NCBI GenBank assembly: GCA_019694215.1
Contig: JAIBCK010000018.1
Coordinates: 1-45,445, forward strand
Reading direction: 5' to 3'
Source: Thermoflexales bacterium
GTDB lineage: Bacteria > Chloroflexota > Anaerolineae > J036 > Brachytrichaceae
Length of the DNA stretch: 45,445 bases
A program made the translations under genes and the position numbers. Below, piece after piece: positions 25,028 to 34,216 of this stretch (its first letter is position 1; each line of letters opens with the position of its first letter). Under the pieces are notes generated by a model that did not search any database, was not told the DNA's origin, and was given only the letters and a program-made list of their open reading frames with translations.

Positions 25028-26404
25028 TCAGCGCGCGGGCGGGTTCAGAAACACCGGGTTGGTCAGTGCCTGCATGCGGCCGTCGCGTTCGGTCAGGGTG
25101 GCGGACACCCAGGCGACCTCGGCCGGGTCGAGGGCCAGACGCAGCGTCCCGGCGGCGGGGACGGACCCCTGGTGCCGGATGGCCTTGCCGCCATACACGG
25201 TGAGCTGCGCGCCGGCCGGGGCATGCGCCCAGGCGAACTCGACTTCGGCGTGACCCTGACCGACCGGCAGGACGTCTCCCATCCCGACCACATCCGTGCC
25301 GCGCCGGGCTTCGATCGTCAGGCGTGGGCCGGCCGAGATGTAGTTGTGCCCCGCCTGCAGCGCGGCGAGGAGGGCGGTTTCGGTGAGGGCCTCGGCATAG
25401 ACGTGGTTGAAACCGTGATGCAGACCCGGGACGCGGCCGTGGTTGTCGGTGCCCGAGGTGAAGGCCATCCGATAGCCCTGGTTGAGCCAGTCGAAGGCCA
25501 GCGCCAGACCGTCGGCGTTATTGCTGTCCCCGCCCCAGTCGGCGTTCCAGACCTCGACCATGCGGGCGGGGCCGGGGAAGACCTCGTCATACATCCAGCG
25601 GCAGCCGCTGCAATACGGATCGCCGATGGCGCGCGGATGCGCAACGATGAAGATTCCCCCGCGCGCCTGGACGCGCCGGGAGATGGCGGCCATCCCCACC
25701 GCGTTCTCGGTGCGCCAGTCCATCCAGTCCGGGACGCCGAGCATCAGGGCGTGGCCCCAGAAGGTGGTGAACTCCATCCCGCCCAGTGTGAGCAGGTCGG
25801 GGCCCTGCAGCGCCCGCAGGTGGGGAATGCCGGACAGCGTGTTGTGGTCGCTGAGCGTGACGAAGTCCAGGCGCTGCTGGCGCGCCCAGGCGACGAGCTC
25901 CGGCACGTCCCAGGCTGCATCCGAGTGGGTGGTGTGGGCGTGCAGGTCGCCGCGATACCAGCCCGGGCCGCGCTGCGGCGCGGGGCCGGCCGCCCAGCGT
26001 TGTGGGGCGAGGCTCGGCGTTGGGGCGAAGTCGACCTCGATGCCGTAGTGCACCGGCTCCTCGGACATGACCACGTGGGCGTCCAGGACGACCTGCCAGC
26101 GCCCCGCCGGGAGGGGCCCGGCGAGGTAGCCCGGCGAGGCCGCCTGCGCCGAGAGCGCAATCTCATGCGTTGTGCCGTGGCAGTGCTTCGCGCCGCGGAA
26201 GCCCGCCGGATCGAAGAGCGAGAGCGGGATCATGTTCTTGAACCCGGCCACGACATGCGGGCTGAAGGTCATGCGGACGCGCAACTCCGCCACGCCCTGC
26301 GGAAGGTCGAAGTTGTGGACGAGGTTGTGCTTGTTGTCGGCGCCGCTCAGGGTGCCGGTGCAGCTGGCCCCCTGCGGGCGGGGCTGGAGAAGGCGCTCGG
26401 TCAT
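25028..26404 (-). CDS. PHP-domain metallohydrolase, CehA/McbA family
   Basis: A 458-residue protein. Residues 1-150 form a beta-rich domain (LRVRMTFSPHVVAGFKNMIPLSL and others). From about residue 150 comes the PHP catalytic barrel: RGDLHAHTTHSDA (first metal histidines and Asp), LDFVTLSDHNT, GGMEFTT, IFIVAHPRAIGDP and SGTDNHGR, the full set of metal ligands. The last 100 residues form another beta domain. CehA/McbA-type enzymes hydrolyse esters or phosphoesters of varied small molecules. It is the last gene of the importer operon, 16 bp after the GDPD gene, so the imported compound may be its substrate. Confidence 0.87.
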   Translation of the reverse strand: MTERLLQPRPQGASCTGTLSGADNKHNLVHNFDLPQGVAELRVRMTFSPHVVAGFKNMIPLSLFDPAGFRGAKHCHGTTHEIALSAQAASPGYLAGPLPAGRWQVVLDAHVVMSEEPVHYGIEVDFAPTPSLAPQRWAAGPAPQRGPGWYRGDLHAHTTHSDAAWDVPELVAWARQQRLDFVTLSDHNTLSGIPHLRALQGPDLLTLGGMEFTTFWGHALMLGVPDWMDWRTENAVGMAAISRRVQARGGIFIVAHPRAIGDPYCSGCRWMYDEVFPGPARMVEVWNADWGGDSNNADGLALAFDWLNQGYRMAFTSGTDNHGRVPGLHHGFNHVYAEALTETALLAALQAGHNYISAGPRLTIEARRGTDVVGMGDVLPVGQGHAEVEFAWAHAPAGAQLTVYGGKAIRHQGSVPAAGTLRLALDPAEVAWVSATLTERDGRMQALTNPVFLNPPAR

Positions 26405-26420
26405 TGGCGGGCTCCCGCGT

Positions 26421-27152
26421 TTACAGCGTGTGGCCGGCGGCTTCGATGGCGCGCCGGGTCATGGCCGGATCATTCGTGCACAGGTCCTCGATCCCCAGCG
26501 CAACGAGCTGGCGCATGACGCTCTCGCGCTCCTCGTGCCAGCTCATGATGCGCAGGCCGGCACCGCGCGCGCGCGCCAGCCAGGCGGGCGTGATGAGCGC
26601 GCACGGATCCGGGTAGTCCTCCCAGGCGAGATTGAGTCCAGTGGCGTTGCAGGCCCGCGCGATCAGGATCGGGTCGATGCTGGCATTGCGGTAGCTGAAG
26701 GCGGTCTGCGCCCCGGGGGCCAGCTCGCGCACGTAGAAGACGTGATCGGGGCGCGGCCCGAAAAGCACGCTCTGGTCGAGCAGCTTTGCATCACGCAGCG
26801 TATTCACCACCGTCGCCGTGACCGCGGGCGTCGTGTCCTTGAGCTCGACGTAGATGCCGAGATCGAGCGACTGGCACAGCGCGATGACTTCCTCCCAGCG
26901 CGGGATGCGTTCATCGCCGGCGAGCGGGATGCTGAGCAACCGCGCGAGGGGCAGGCGTTCGACCCGCGCATCGCACTCGCCGGGGATGGCGATGAGCGCA
27001 TCGTGGAAGACGACGGGATGCCCATCGGCGGAGGGGCGGATGTCCAGCTCGATCATGCGGGCGCCCTGCGTGTGCGCGAGGCGGAAGCTGGTCAGCGTGT
27101 TGTCTGTGGCGTAGGACGACGCGCCGCGGTGGGCGACGATGGTGTGACGCAT
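26421..27152 (-). CDS. Cytoplasmic glycerophosphodiester phosphodiesterase
   Basis: A 243-residue UgpQ-like TIM barrel. VAHRGASSYATDNTL has the catalytic His-Arg and the substrate Asn. MIELDIRPSADGHPVVFHDA has the metal Glu/Asp and the second His, YVELKD the third metal Glu, and LRIMSWHEERESVMRQL the late Trp motif. With no signal peptide it acts inside the cell, releasing glycerol 3-phosphate and an alcohol from glycerophosphodiesters. It lies 15 bp after the ABC ATPase gene, as ugpQ lies near ugpBAEC, which suggests that the importer brings in a phosphodiester. Confidence 0.9.
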   Translation of the reverse strand: MRHTIVAHRGASSYATDNTLTSFRLAHTQGARMIELDIRPSADGHPVVFHDALIAIPGECDARVERLPLARLLSIPLAGDERIPRWEEVIALCQSLDLGIYVELKDTTPAVTATVVNTLRDAKLLDQSVLFGPRPDHVFYVRELAPGAQTAFSYRNASIDPILIARACNATGLNLAWEDYPDPCALITPAWLARARGAGLRIMSWHEERESVMRQLVALGIEDLCTNDPAMTRRAIEAAGHTL

Positions 27153-27167
27153 GGTGCTTGTGTGGGT

Positions 27168-28226
27168 CTACAGGTGGATTTCCGCGGGTTTGTCCTGACC
27201 CTGGAAGACCAGATAGCGGGTGGGCTTGAAGTGCAGCGGCCCGCCCTCGGTGACTTCGACCGACTTGGGCAGATACAGCTTGAGGCTGCCGAGTTGTGGC
27301 GTTCGGACAAAGACCTTGCGGTAGTGGCCGAGGTCGCTCATCTGCGTCACGGTGCCCGCCCACGCGCCCGCGGCGTCGGTGACGGCGACATCCTCAGGGC
27401 GCAGGGCGACCTTGACCTCGCCGCTGGCCGCGCCCGCAGGGGCCGGGAGCGCGAGATCGCCGAGCTGGATGCTGCGGCCGGACAGCTTGCCCTCGAACAT
27501 GTTCATCGCGCCGATGAAGTCGGCGACGAAGAGGTTCTGCGGCGTGGCGTAGATGCTGGCCGGTTTGTCCAACTGTTGAAGCTCGCCCTTGCGCATGACG
27601 GCGATGCGGTCGGCGAGGCTGAGGGCCTCCTCCTGATCGTGCGTGACGAAGACGGCGGTGATCTTCAGGTTGCGCTGGATGGTGCGCAGCTCCTCGCGCA
27701 GGCGCACGCGAAGCAGGGCATCCAGGTTGGAGAAGGGCTCGTCGAGCAGCAGGATCTTTGGCTTGAGGACGAGCGCGCGCGCGATGGCGACGCGCTGCTG
27801 TTCGCCGCCCGAGAGCTGGGCGGGGTAGCGATCGCCGTAGTCGCCGAGGTGGACGAGCTCGAGCGCCTCGCGGACCTCCTTCTCGATCTCGGCCTTGGGC
27901 AGATGGCGCAGCCGCAGACCGAAGGCGATGTTGTCATACACCTTCATGTGCGGCCACAGCGTGTACTTCTGGAACACCATCGCGGTGGGGCGCTTGTTGG
28001 GCGGGATGGCGACGATGCTCTGGCCGTCGATCAGCACATCGCCCGAGGTGGGCTCCTCGAAGCCGGCAATCATGCGCAGCGCCGTGGACTTGCCGCAGCC
28101 GCTGGGCCCGAGGATGCACAGAAATTCGCCGTCGGCGACGGTGAACGACAGGTCGTTTACCGCAACGACGGGGTTGGCGACCGCGCCGAAAGCCTTGCGG
28201 AGTTTGTTCAGTTCAAGTGTTGACAT
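27168..28226 (-). CDS. ABC transporter ATPase (PotA/UgpC-like, with TOBE domain)
   Basis: A 352-residue importer ATPase. Walker A is GPSGCGKST (about residues 39-47), the Q-loop is [10 protein letters not shown], the signature LSGGEQQR, Walker [13 protein letters not shown] and the H-loop [10 protein letters not shown]-terminal TOBE region (about 240-352) follows. This class energises uptake of polyamines, iron, phosphonates, glycerol phosphates or sugars. It follows the two permease genes by 18 bp. Confidence 0.94.
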   Translation of the reverse strand: MSTLELNKLRKAFGAVANPVVAVNDLSFTVADGEFLCILGPSGCGKSTALRMIAGFEEPTSGDVLIDGQSIVAIPPNKRPTAMVFQKYTLWPHMKVYDNIAFGLRLRHLPKAEIEKEVREALELVHLGDYGDRYPAQLSGGEQQRVAIARALVLKPKILLLDEPFSNLDALLRVRLREELRTIQRNLKITAVFVTHDQEEALSLADRIAVMRKGELQQLDKPASIYATPQNLFVADFIGAMNMFEGKLSGRSIQLGDLALPAPAGAASGEVKVALRPEDVAVTDAAGAWAGTVTQMSDLGHYRKVFVRTPQLGSLKLYLPKSVEVTEGGPLHFKPTRYLVFQGQDKPAEIHL

Positions 28227-28244
28227 GGTCGGTTTTGCGGGGCG

Positions 28245-29081
28245 CTACACGCCAAATCCGGCGCTGACGGTGTTGCCGCGCAGGAACTTCTGGGCGATGG
28301 CCATCAGGATGAAGGAGGGCAGCCACAGGATGAGCGAGATCACCGCGCCATACTGCACAACGATCTGGTTCGTGATGTAGCTGTACATCAGCACCGCCAT
28401 GGTGCGGATGTTGGGCAGGCCGATGATCAGCGCGCCCTGGGCCTCGTAGAACGTCGACACGAAGGTGAGCAGCAGGGCGGCGAAGAGCGCGGGGGCGACC
28501 TGCGGCAGCGTGATCTGGAAGAACACGCGCAGCCGCCCGGCGCCGACATCGAGTGCGGCCTCCTCCAGCGAGCGGTCGATGCCCTGGAAGGCGCTGGTCG
28601 GGATCCAGATCATGGTCAACAGGGTGTTGACGAGCTGGACGAGGACGACCCCGGGCAGCGTCCCGATCAGACCGGTGCGGTAGAAGAACACCGCGATGGC
28701 GATGTAGAGGCCGAAGCGCGGAAAGGCGTTGACGCCCAGGAAGGAGAGCAGCAGGCCCTGCCGACCGGGCACGTTGATGCGCGCAAAGGCGTAGGCCGCG
28801 GGCAGACAGATCAACGCCGACAGCGCCGTCACGATCAGGGCCAGGGCGATGCTGAAGGGCAGCGCCGCGACGATGTCGGCGCGCTGCAGGGTCTCGCCCC
28901 AGTACGAGACGCCCCATTCGGTTGGGAGCAGGGCGGGTTGGCGCCAGCGCTCGGCGAACGCCCACAGCACCACGCTCGTCATCGGCCCGATGACGAGCAG
29001 GACCAGCATGATCAGGGCGAAGATGCCGAAGGCCTCCCGGCGCAGCGTTTTGCCAAAGGATTTCAAACCTGCGTTGCTCAT
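28245..29081 (-). CDS. ABC transporter permease (PotC-like)
   Basis: A 278-residue inner-membrane permease with about six helices (FALIMLVLLVIGPMTSVVLW and LLLTFVSTFYEAQGALIIG among them). The EAA loop that contacts the ATPase is EEAALDVGAGRLRVFFQITLP. The ATG at 29081 overlaps the previous permease stop as ATGA. The upstream in-frame ATG would lie well inside that gene and is not used. Confidence 0.92.
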   Translation of the reverse strand: MSNAGLKSFGKTLRREAFGIFALIMLVLLVIGPMTSVVLWAFAERWRQPALLPTEWGVSYWGETLQRADIVAALPFSIALALIVTALSALICLPAAYAFARINVPGRQGLLLSFLGVNAFPRFGLYIAIAVFFYRTGLIGTLPGVVLVQLVNTLLTMIWIPTSAFQGIDRSLEEAALDVGAGRLRVFFQITLPQVAPALFAALLLTFVSTFYEAQGALIIGLPNIRTMAVLMYSYITNQIVVQYGAVISLILWLPSFILMAIAQKFLRGNTVSAGFGV

Positions 29082-30037
29082 GCCCGCTCTCCTCGGCGCC
29101 GGGTGACGGTGCGGACATACAGCACGCCGACCAACGCACAAAGCACAAACGTAATGACCGCCTGCGTCTCCGCGCCAGGACGGTCAAGATACTCGTCAAA
29201 GGTCTGACGCATGTAGACGCCCATCATTTGCGGCGCGGCCGGGCCGATCAGATACGGGATCGTGAAGGCCCCGAACACGCCGATGACGTTGAGACAGAAC
29301 ACGATCAGGGCGGGGCGCTGCATGAGCGGCAGGATGACCTGCAGGAAGGCGCGCGCCGAGCTCGCGCCGACATCGCGCGCGGCTTCGATGACCGAGTCCT
29401 CCACCTGACGCAGCCCGGCCGTCAGCACGAGCACGGTGAACGGAATGTGATCCCACACCAGCGCAAACACGATGCCCGATTCGCGCTGATAGGGGGTGAT
29501 GAAGCCGGTGAACTGGAAGACCTCGCGCAGGATCGTGTCGACGGTGCCGCGTGGGCCGAGAAAGCGGATGAGGGCGAAGGCGAGGATGACGCCCGGCACG
29601 AAGAGCGGGAAGAGCGTCAGCACTTGCACGGCCCCCGCGATCCGGCTGGAAGAGAAGCGCAGATACAGCGAGATCGGGAAGCACACCGCGAACTGGAAGA
29701 AGACCGCCAGCAGGGTGACCCGCAGCGTGAAGAGCAGGTTGCTGATTGCGATCTTGTCATTGAAGAAGTTGAAGTAGCGATCGAGGGTCAGCCCGGAGGC
29801 GATGCCCGCATCCTGGTCGACCATGACGGTTCGGACGATGGCCTGACCCGCGGGGAAGAAGATCAGCACGGCGAGCAGGATGAGCGGCGGGGCGATCAGG
29901 GCGTAGCCCACAAGCCAGGAGTTGATCTGCCGCGCTCGGGGGGAGGTAAGGGCCACGGGGTTTGGGGAGATCGGTGCGCCGCGCCGGGTGGCAGATGAAC
30001 GATGCGGGGACTGGTCAAACTGGCCATGTCCCCGCAT
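29078..30037 (-). CDS. ABC transporter permease (PotB-like)
   Basis: A 319-residue permease. About 35 polar N-terminal residues precede the first helix (LVGYALIAPPLILLAVLIF); some of these may not be translated, since GTG codons occur downstream. The EAA loop is EAARDVGASSARAFLQVILP near residue 220. It pairs with the second permease, whose start overlaps its stop, and follows the binding-protein gene by 41 bp. Confidence 0.9.
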   Translation of the reverse strand: MRGHGQFDQSPHRSSATRRGAPISPNPVALTSPRARQINSWLVGYALIAPPLILLAVLIFFPAGQAIVRTVMVDQDAGIASGLTLDRYFNFFNDKIAISNLLFTLRVTLLAVFFQFAVCFPISLYLRFSSSRIAGAVQVLTLFPLFVPGVILAFALIRFLGPRGTVDTILREVFQFTGFITPYQRESGIVFALVWDHIPFTVLVLTAGLRQVEDSVIEAARDVGASSARAFLQVILPLMQRPALIVFCLNVIGVFGAFTIPYLIGPAAPQMMGVYMRQTFDEYLDRPGAETQAVITFVLCALVGVLYVRTVTRRRGERA

Positions 30038-30078
30038 CGCGATCCGCGCGCGGCGTGGCGCGCCGAACTACTGTTGTC

Positions 30079-31341
30079 TTACTGCTTGATGTTGGTTGCG
30101 ACCTTCTCGTACCAACCCTTGTTGCGCTCGGCGTCCCACTTGCCGCCCGGCCAGGTCGGAACCTTGTCGGCGACAACGGAGTTGAACTGCGACTGCAGGT
30201 CGGCGGGCAGCTGGTTCCACTTCAGCGCGGGGAAGCCGCCCAGGCGCTTGATGACGTCGATCTGGTTCTGCACCTTGAGGGTGAAGTTGATCCAGGCCAA
30301 GGCGCCATCCTTGTTCTTCGTGCCGGCGGGCACAGCGTACTGAGCATAGCCGCCGGCCATCGGCAGGTCGGTGAACTGGGCCATGTGCACGGTCGCAGGC
30401 AGCACGCCCTTGTCGATGTTCTGGAGGACCTGATCGCTCCAGGCGCTCACCATCGTGACGGCACCGCTCTGCAACAGCTGCAGGGCGGGCTGGTTTCCAG
30501 CCGGGTAGTTGCCCTTGTCGTAGGTGGACTCGTGGATCGAGCGGAGCAGCTCCCAGGCCTTGTCAAATTCCTTGACCAGCGCGGGATCGGGCTCGGAGCC
30601 CTGGAACTTGCTCGGGTCCTTGCCGGTCACCTCGTGGATGGCGCGGACGACGAAGTTGCCGCCGCTGCCGCCCTTGTCCGGGCGCCCGTAGGTGAACTGG
30701 CCGGGATTCTTCTTCGCCCACTCCATGAGTGCCGGGAAGGTGCGTGGCACGTCGGCGTCCTTGAGCTTGGTGCTGTCATAGGCGAGCAGAACCTGCGAGC
30801 CACGATACGGCAGGTTGTATTCGCTCACGACGGCGGCCGGGAGCACTTCCTTTGCGTTGGGCACGTTGCTGGCATCCAGCTTGAGCCACAGGCCCTCCTT
30901 GACGGTCTCGGGGCGGCCACGCACGTCGTACTCGAAGACCTCGGCCTGCGGGTCGCTGCCGGTCTGCTTGGCGGCCATCAGGCGGTCAACGGCGAGGCTC
31001 ATGCCCGGCCCCTTCATGTTGATGAGGTTGGCCTTGTACTGTGGATATTCCTTCTCGAACGCCGGAATGATGACGTTGATGTACCAGTCCGTGATGTTCG
31101 TGTCGGCATCCAGGTAGATGTTGACGTTGGTTTTGCCGGCCGGCGCTGGCGGGGGCGTCGGCACCGTCGCGACGGTGGGTGCCGCGGTCGCAGCCGGCGC
31201 GGCGGCGGTTGCCGCGGGCTTGTCGGTGGGTTTGGCGGGGGCGGCGGTGGGGGCCGGGGGTGCTGCGGCGGTGCCGCAGGCCGAAAGCACGAAGGCGGCC
31301 ACTGCGGCAAGCCCAAGGGGCTTTGCGAGACGGGTATTCAT
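30079..31341 (-). CDS. ABC transporter substrate-binding lipoprotein
   Basis: A 420-residue extracellular binding protein. Residues 1-22 are a lipoprotein signal with lipobox LSAC (Cys22). An Ala/Pro/Thr linker of about 45 residues leads to a two-lobed family 1-type domain beginning VNIYLDADTNITDWYINVIIPAFEKEYP. Later features are YNLPYRGSQVLLAYDSTKL and AGGYAQYAVPAGTKNKDGALAWINF. Its family includes binders of iron, polyamines, phosphonates and thiamine-like compounds, and the ligand cannot be read from sequence. It is the first gene of the operon. ATG at 31341 is used because the longer frame to 31497 has no coding character and includes the promoter. Confidence 0.9.
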   Translation of the reverse strand: MNTRLAKPLGLAAVAAFVLSACGTAAAPPAPTAAPAKPTDKPAATAAAPAATAAPTVATVPTPPPAPAGKTNVNIYLDADTNITDWYINVIIPAFEKEYPQYKANLINMKGPGMSLAVDRLMAAKQTGSDPQAEVFEYDVRGRPETVKEGLWLKLDASNVPNAKEVLPAAVVSEYNLPYRGSQVLLAYDSTKLKDADVPRTFPALMEWAKKNPGQFTYGRPDKGGSGGNFVVRAIHEVTGKDPSKFQGSEPDPALVKEFDKAWELLRSIHESTYDKGNYPAGNQPALQLLQSGAVTMVSAWSDQVLQNIDKGVLPATVHMAQFTDLPMAGGYAQYAVPAGTKNKDGALAWINFTLKVQNQIDVIKRLGGFPALKWNQLPADLQSQFNSVVADKVPTWPGGKWDAERNKGWYEKVATNIKQ

Positions 31342-31409
31342 GGTCTCTTCTGTTCTCCTTATGTCGATCAGGTGGAGGCACCTGCGCGGGCGGGTGCCGA
31401 GACAACGGC

Positions 31410-31438
31410 AGTATAGGCCTGCTTGCGCCGGTATGCAA
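31410..31438 (-). promoter_or_regulatory. Promoter of the ABC importer operon
   Basis: On the minus strand TTGCAT (31438-31433), a 17 bp spacer and TATACT (31415-31410). The leader is about 60 nt and contains AAGGAG 13 nt before the ATG, so this operon, unlike several neighbours, has an ordinary leader. Confidence 0.72.
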
Positions 31439-31521
31439 ATGCCAGGAAGACCACCGCTCGCCGCGCTGGAAGCCGTGTCGCAGGAGGGGGGTGCCACGGT
31501 GGATCGGGCGGGCGGTTGGCC

Positions 31522-31548
31522 TACAATTCAAACGCGCAGTTCGCGCGT
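31522..31548 (+). promoter_or_regulatory. Possible -10 and operator-like inverted repeat before the iol genes
   Basis: TACAAT at 31522-31527 could be the -10 for the iolE-like gene. Just after it, ACGCGC and GCGCGT (31532-31537, 31543-31548) form a 6 bp inverted repeat around AGTTC at the expected transcript start, as a repressor site or a leader hairpin would. No clear -35 was found. Confidence 0.3.
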
Positions 31549-31599
31549 GGGGGTCCTTCGGGCCACCACCATTCAGGTTCTCAAAGAGCGGTGATCATC

Positions 31600-32523
31600 A
31601 TGATACGCGTAGGGAATGCCCCCTGTTCATGGGGAAATGTGGAGTGGGAGGATAAATCGGGCAGCGCGCTGACATACACGCGCATGCTCAACGAGCTTGC
31701 CGAAGCCGGTTACAGCGGCACTGAGCTGGGGGATTGGGGTTTCATGCCAACGGACCCGGCCAAGTTGCGCGCCGAGCTGACGGGTCGGTCGCTGACGATG
31801 ACCGGGGCGTTCGTGCCGGTCAACTTCCGGCTGCGCGAGCGGCACGCGGAGGGCCAGGCGCTGGCGCTGAAGACTGCCCGGCTGATCGCGGCGGTGGGCG
31901 ACCCGAGCACACCGCCCTTCCTGGTGCTGGCCGACGACTCGCCCGACGTCCCGGCTCGCATGGCCAATGCCGGCCGTGTCACGCCCGCGATTGGTCTGAG
32001 CGACGCCGAGTGGGCGGTCTATGCCGAAGGCGTCAATGCCGTCGCGCGGGCCGTCAACCGCGAGACCGGGCTGCGCTGCGTGTTTCACCATCACACCGGC
32101 GGGTATATCGAGCTGCCGGATGAGACCGCCCGCCTGCTCGCGCTGACCGACCCGGCCGTGGTTGGGCTGGTTCTGGACACCGGGCATTACTCGTTTGGCA
32201 CCACGCGCCCGACCGCGCAGGGTGTGCTGGATGCGCTGGAGCGCTTTGCCTCACGCTTGTGGTATATCCACTTCAAGGATTGTGACCCGGCCGTCGCGCT
32301 GCGCTCGCAGGCCGAAAAGTGGGACTACCACGAGTCGGTCAAGCATGGCATCTTCTGCGAGCTGGGCAAGGGCGTCGTCCCCTTTGACAAGGTCGTGCAA
32401 TGGCTGCGCGCCCGCAACTACAGCGGCTTCGTCACGGTTGAGCAGGATGTGCTGCCCGGCATGGGCACGCCCAGGGAAAGCGCGGCGCGCAATCGCGCCT
32501 ATCTGCGCAAGGTCGGAGTTTAG
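31600..32523 (+). CDS. Sugar phosphate isomerase/epimerase, IolE (inosose dehydratase)-like
   Basis: A 307-residue TIM barrel of the xylose-isomerase-like superfamily. IRVGNAPCSWGNVEWED and LNELAEAGYSGTELGDWGFMP match the opening of IolE proteins. CVFHHHTGGYIE, LVLDTGHYSFG, WYIHFKDCD and FVTVEQD supply the metal ligands. IolE dehydrates scyllo-inosose in myo-inositol breakdown. The ATG at 31600 fits the homology start. It lies 3 bp before the iolG-like gene and is divergent from the importer operon. Confidence 0.82.
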   Translation: MIRVGNAPCSWGNVEWEDKSGSALTYTRMLNELAEAGYSGTELGDWGFMPTDPAKLRAELTGRSLTMTGAFVPVNFRLRERHAEGQALALKTARLIAAVGDPSTPPFLVLADDSPDVPARMANAGRVTPAIGLSDAEWAVYAEGVNAVARAVNRETGLRCVFHHHTGGYIELPDETARLLALTDPAVVGLVLDTGHYSFGTTRPTAQGVLDALERFASRLWYIHFKDCDPAVALRSQAEKWDYHESVKHGIFCELGKGVVPFDKVVQWLRARNYSGFVTVEQDVLPGMGTPRESAARNRAYLRKVGV

Positions 32524-32526
32524 GAC

Positions 32527-33549
32527 ATGATCAATCCCATGAATCTGGCCCTGATCGGGGCCGGCACGATCGGCCGCATGCATGCGGCAAACATCACTTT
32601 TGGCGTCGAGGGCGCGCGGCTGTATGGCGTGGCGGATGTGTTTGCCGATGCGGCCCGCACCTGCGCCGAGCGGTATAACATCCCGCGTTGGACGGCGGAC
32701 TATCACGAGCTGCTGGCGGATCCGAAGGTCGACGCCGTGCTGGTCGCCAGCGCGACCTCCACCCACGCTGACATCGTCGAAGCCGCGGCAAAGGCCGGCA
32801 AGGCCATCTTCGCCGAGAAGCCCATCGCCAAGAGCCTGGCCGACGCGGACCGCGCGCTCGGCGCGGTGACGAAGGCCGGCGTGCCGTTTCAGATCGGCTT
32901 TCAGCGCCGCTTTGACCCCAACTTCGCGCGCGTCAAGCAGGCCATCGTCAAGGGTGAGATCGGGCGTCCGCACATCGCCCACCTTGTCAGCCGCGATCCG
33001 GGCCCGCGCACGGCCGGGCCGGTTGGCGTGGGTGGCGGGGTGTGGTTTGACATGATGATCCACGACGCGGACATGGCGCTGTGGTTGATCGATGATGCGG
33101 CGGTCGAGGTCTACACCCAGGCGGCGGTACTCATCGCCCCGGGGCTCGAGAAATACGGCGAATATGACGTCGCGGTGGTGATGGTCAAGTTCGCCAACGG
33201 CGCCATCGCCACGATCGACAACCACACCGATGCCGCGTATGGCTACGACCAGCGCGCCGAGGTGATCGGAAGCGCGGGCGCGATCAGCATCGACAACACC
33301 TACCCGCACAACGCAATCGTGAGTGATGCGAGCGGGCTGCATCGCGCCAAGCCGATGCCCTACTTCCTCGAACGCTATCAGGCCGTGTATCGCGACGAGG
33401 TGCAGCACTTCGTCAACGACGTGCGGGATGGCAAGCCGATTGCGGTCGGTGTCAAGGAAGCGCGTGATTCGCTGTTGCTGGTCCTGGCGGCGAAGAAGAG
33501 CCACGAGGAGCGGCGCGCGGTGCGGATCGCGGAAGTGACGGCCGGCTGA
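32527..33549 (+). CDS. Gfo/Idh/MocA oxidoreductase, IolG (inositol 2-dehydrogenase)-like
   Basis: A 340-residue NAD-dependent dehydrogenase. LALIGAGTIGRMHAANI binds the cofactor, AEKPIAKSLADADR has the catalytic EKP Lys, GFQRRFDPNF and GGGVWFDMMIHDADMALWL give the substrate-binding region and the Asp/His pair. It most likely oxidises myo-inositol to scyllo-inosose, the substrate of the IolE-like enzyme encoded just upstream. A different polyol or sugar remains possible because the superfamily is broad. Confidence 0.85.
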   Translation: MINPMNLALIGAGTIGRMHAANITFGVEGARLYGVADVFADAARTCAERYNIPRWTADYHELLADPKVDAVLVASATSTHADIVEAAAKAGKAIFAEKPIAKSLADADRALGAVTKAGVPFQIGFQRRFDPNFARVKQAIVKGEIGRPHIAHLVSRDPGPRTAGPVGVGGGVWFDMMIHDADMALWLIDDAAVEVYTQAAVLIAPGLEKYGEYDVAVVMVKFANGAIATIDNHTDAAYGYDQRAEVIGSAGAISIDNTYPHNAIVSDASGLHRAKPMPYFLERYQAVYRDEVQHFVNDVRDGKPIAVGVKEARDSLLLVLAAKKSHEERRAVRIAEVTAG

Positions 33550-33591
33550 CGGCCAACGACGGTCGAACGCTCAGACACGGCGGCGCGCAGG

Positions 33592-34206
33592 TTACTGCGG
33601 GCCGCCGTGCTTCATCCAGGCAATCGCCTTGGCTGCGGCGAGGCCGCGGTGGCCGACGCGGTTCTTCTCCTCTTCGCTGATTTCCGACATCATGCGCGCG
33701 CCGCCGGCGACTTGAAAGACCGGGTCGAAGCCAAAACCTTTGGCGACGCGTTTGCCGACGCCGATCACGCCCTCGCAGGTCGCCATGAAGTCACCCTCCA
33801 CGCCGTCCGGGCGGATGAGGACGATGACACCCTGAAACCGCGCCGTCCGACGCTCGCGGGGCACGCCGCGCATCTCGTCGAGCAGGCGCTGGCAGCCATC
33901 CTGGTTGGGGGCGGTGCGGTGATAGCGCGCCGAGTAGATGCCGGGCCGACCGCCCAACGCATCCACTTCAAGCCCGGAGTCGTCGGCGATCACCCACAGG
34001 CCGCGCCCCTCCACCGCCCGCGCGAAGGCGTGGGCCTTGAGCGCGGCATTGCCCAGATACGTGTCGGCGGTCTCGTCCGGGTCGAGCGTCAGGCCGATCT
34101 CGGCCGGGCCAACCAGCCGAATCTCCGGGGCCAGGGTGGCGAAGATCTCGCGCAGTTCCTTGTGCTTGTGCGCGTTGTTCGAGGCGATGAGAAGGGTTGG
34201 GGGCAT
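33592..34206 (-). CDS. rdgB: XTP/dITP diphosphatase (RdgB/HAM1 family)
   Basis: A 204-residue protein of normal length. LLIASNNAHKHKELREIF (SxNxxK-type start), DTYLGNAALKA, VIADDSGLEVDALGGRPGIYSARY and GFGFDPVF are the family motifs, with SEEEKNRVGHRGLAAAKA at the end. It hydrolyses non-canonical purine triphosphates such as ITP and XTP to monophosphates and so keeps them out of nucleic acid. It follows pgi by 10 bp and is the last gene of the metabolic run. Confidence 0.95.
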   Translation of the reverse strand: MPPTLLIASNNAHKHKELREIFATLAPEIRLVGPAEIGLTLDPDETADTYLGNAALKAHAFARAVEGRGLWVIADDSGLEVDALGGRPGIYSARYHRTAPNQDGCQRLLDEMRGVPRERRTARFQGVIVLIRPDGVEGDFMATCEGVIGVGKRVAKGFGFDPVFQVAGGARMMSEISEEEKNRVGHRGLAAAKAIAWMKHGGPQ

Positions 34207-34216
34207 GGTTGGGCGT

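Noticed and set aside
24236-28223. Two long plus-strand frames (760 and 683 codons) antisense to the WXG100, PHP, GDPD and ABC genes
   Set aside because: They are mirror frames of high-GC coding DNA. The minus-strand genes show clear catalytic motifs in every case.
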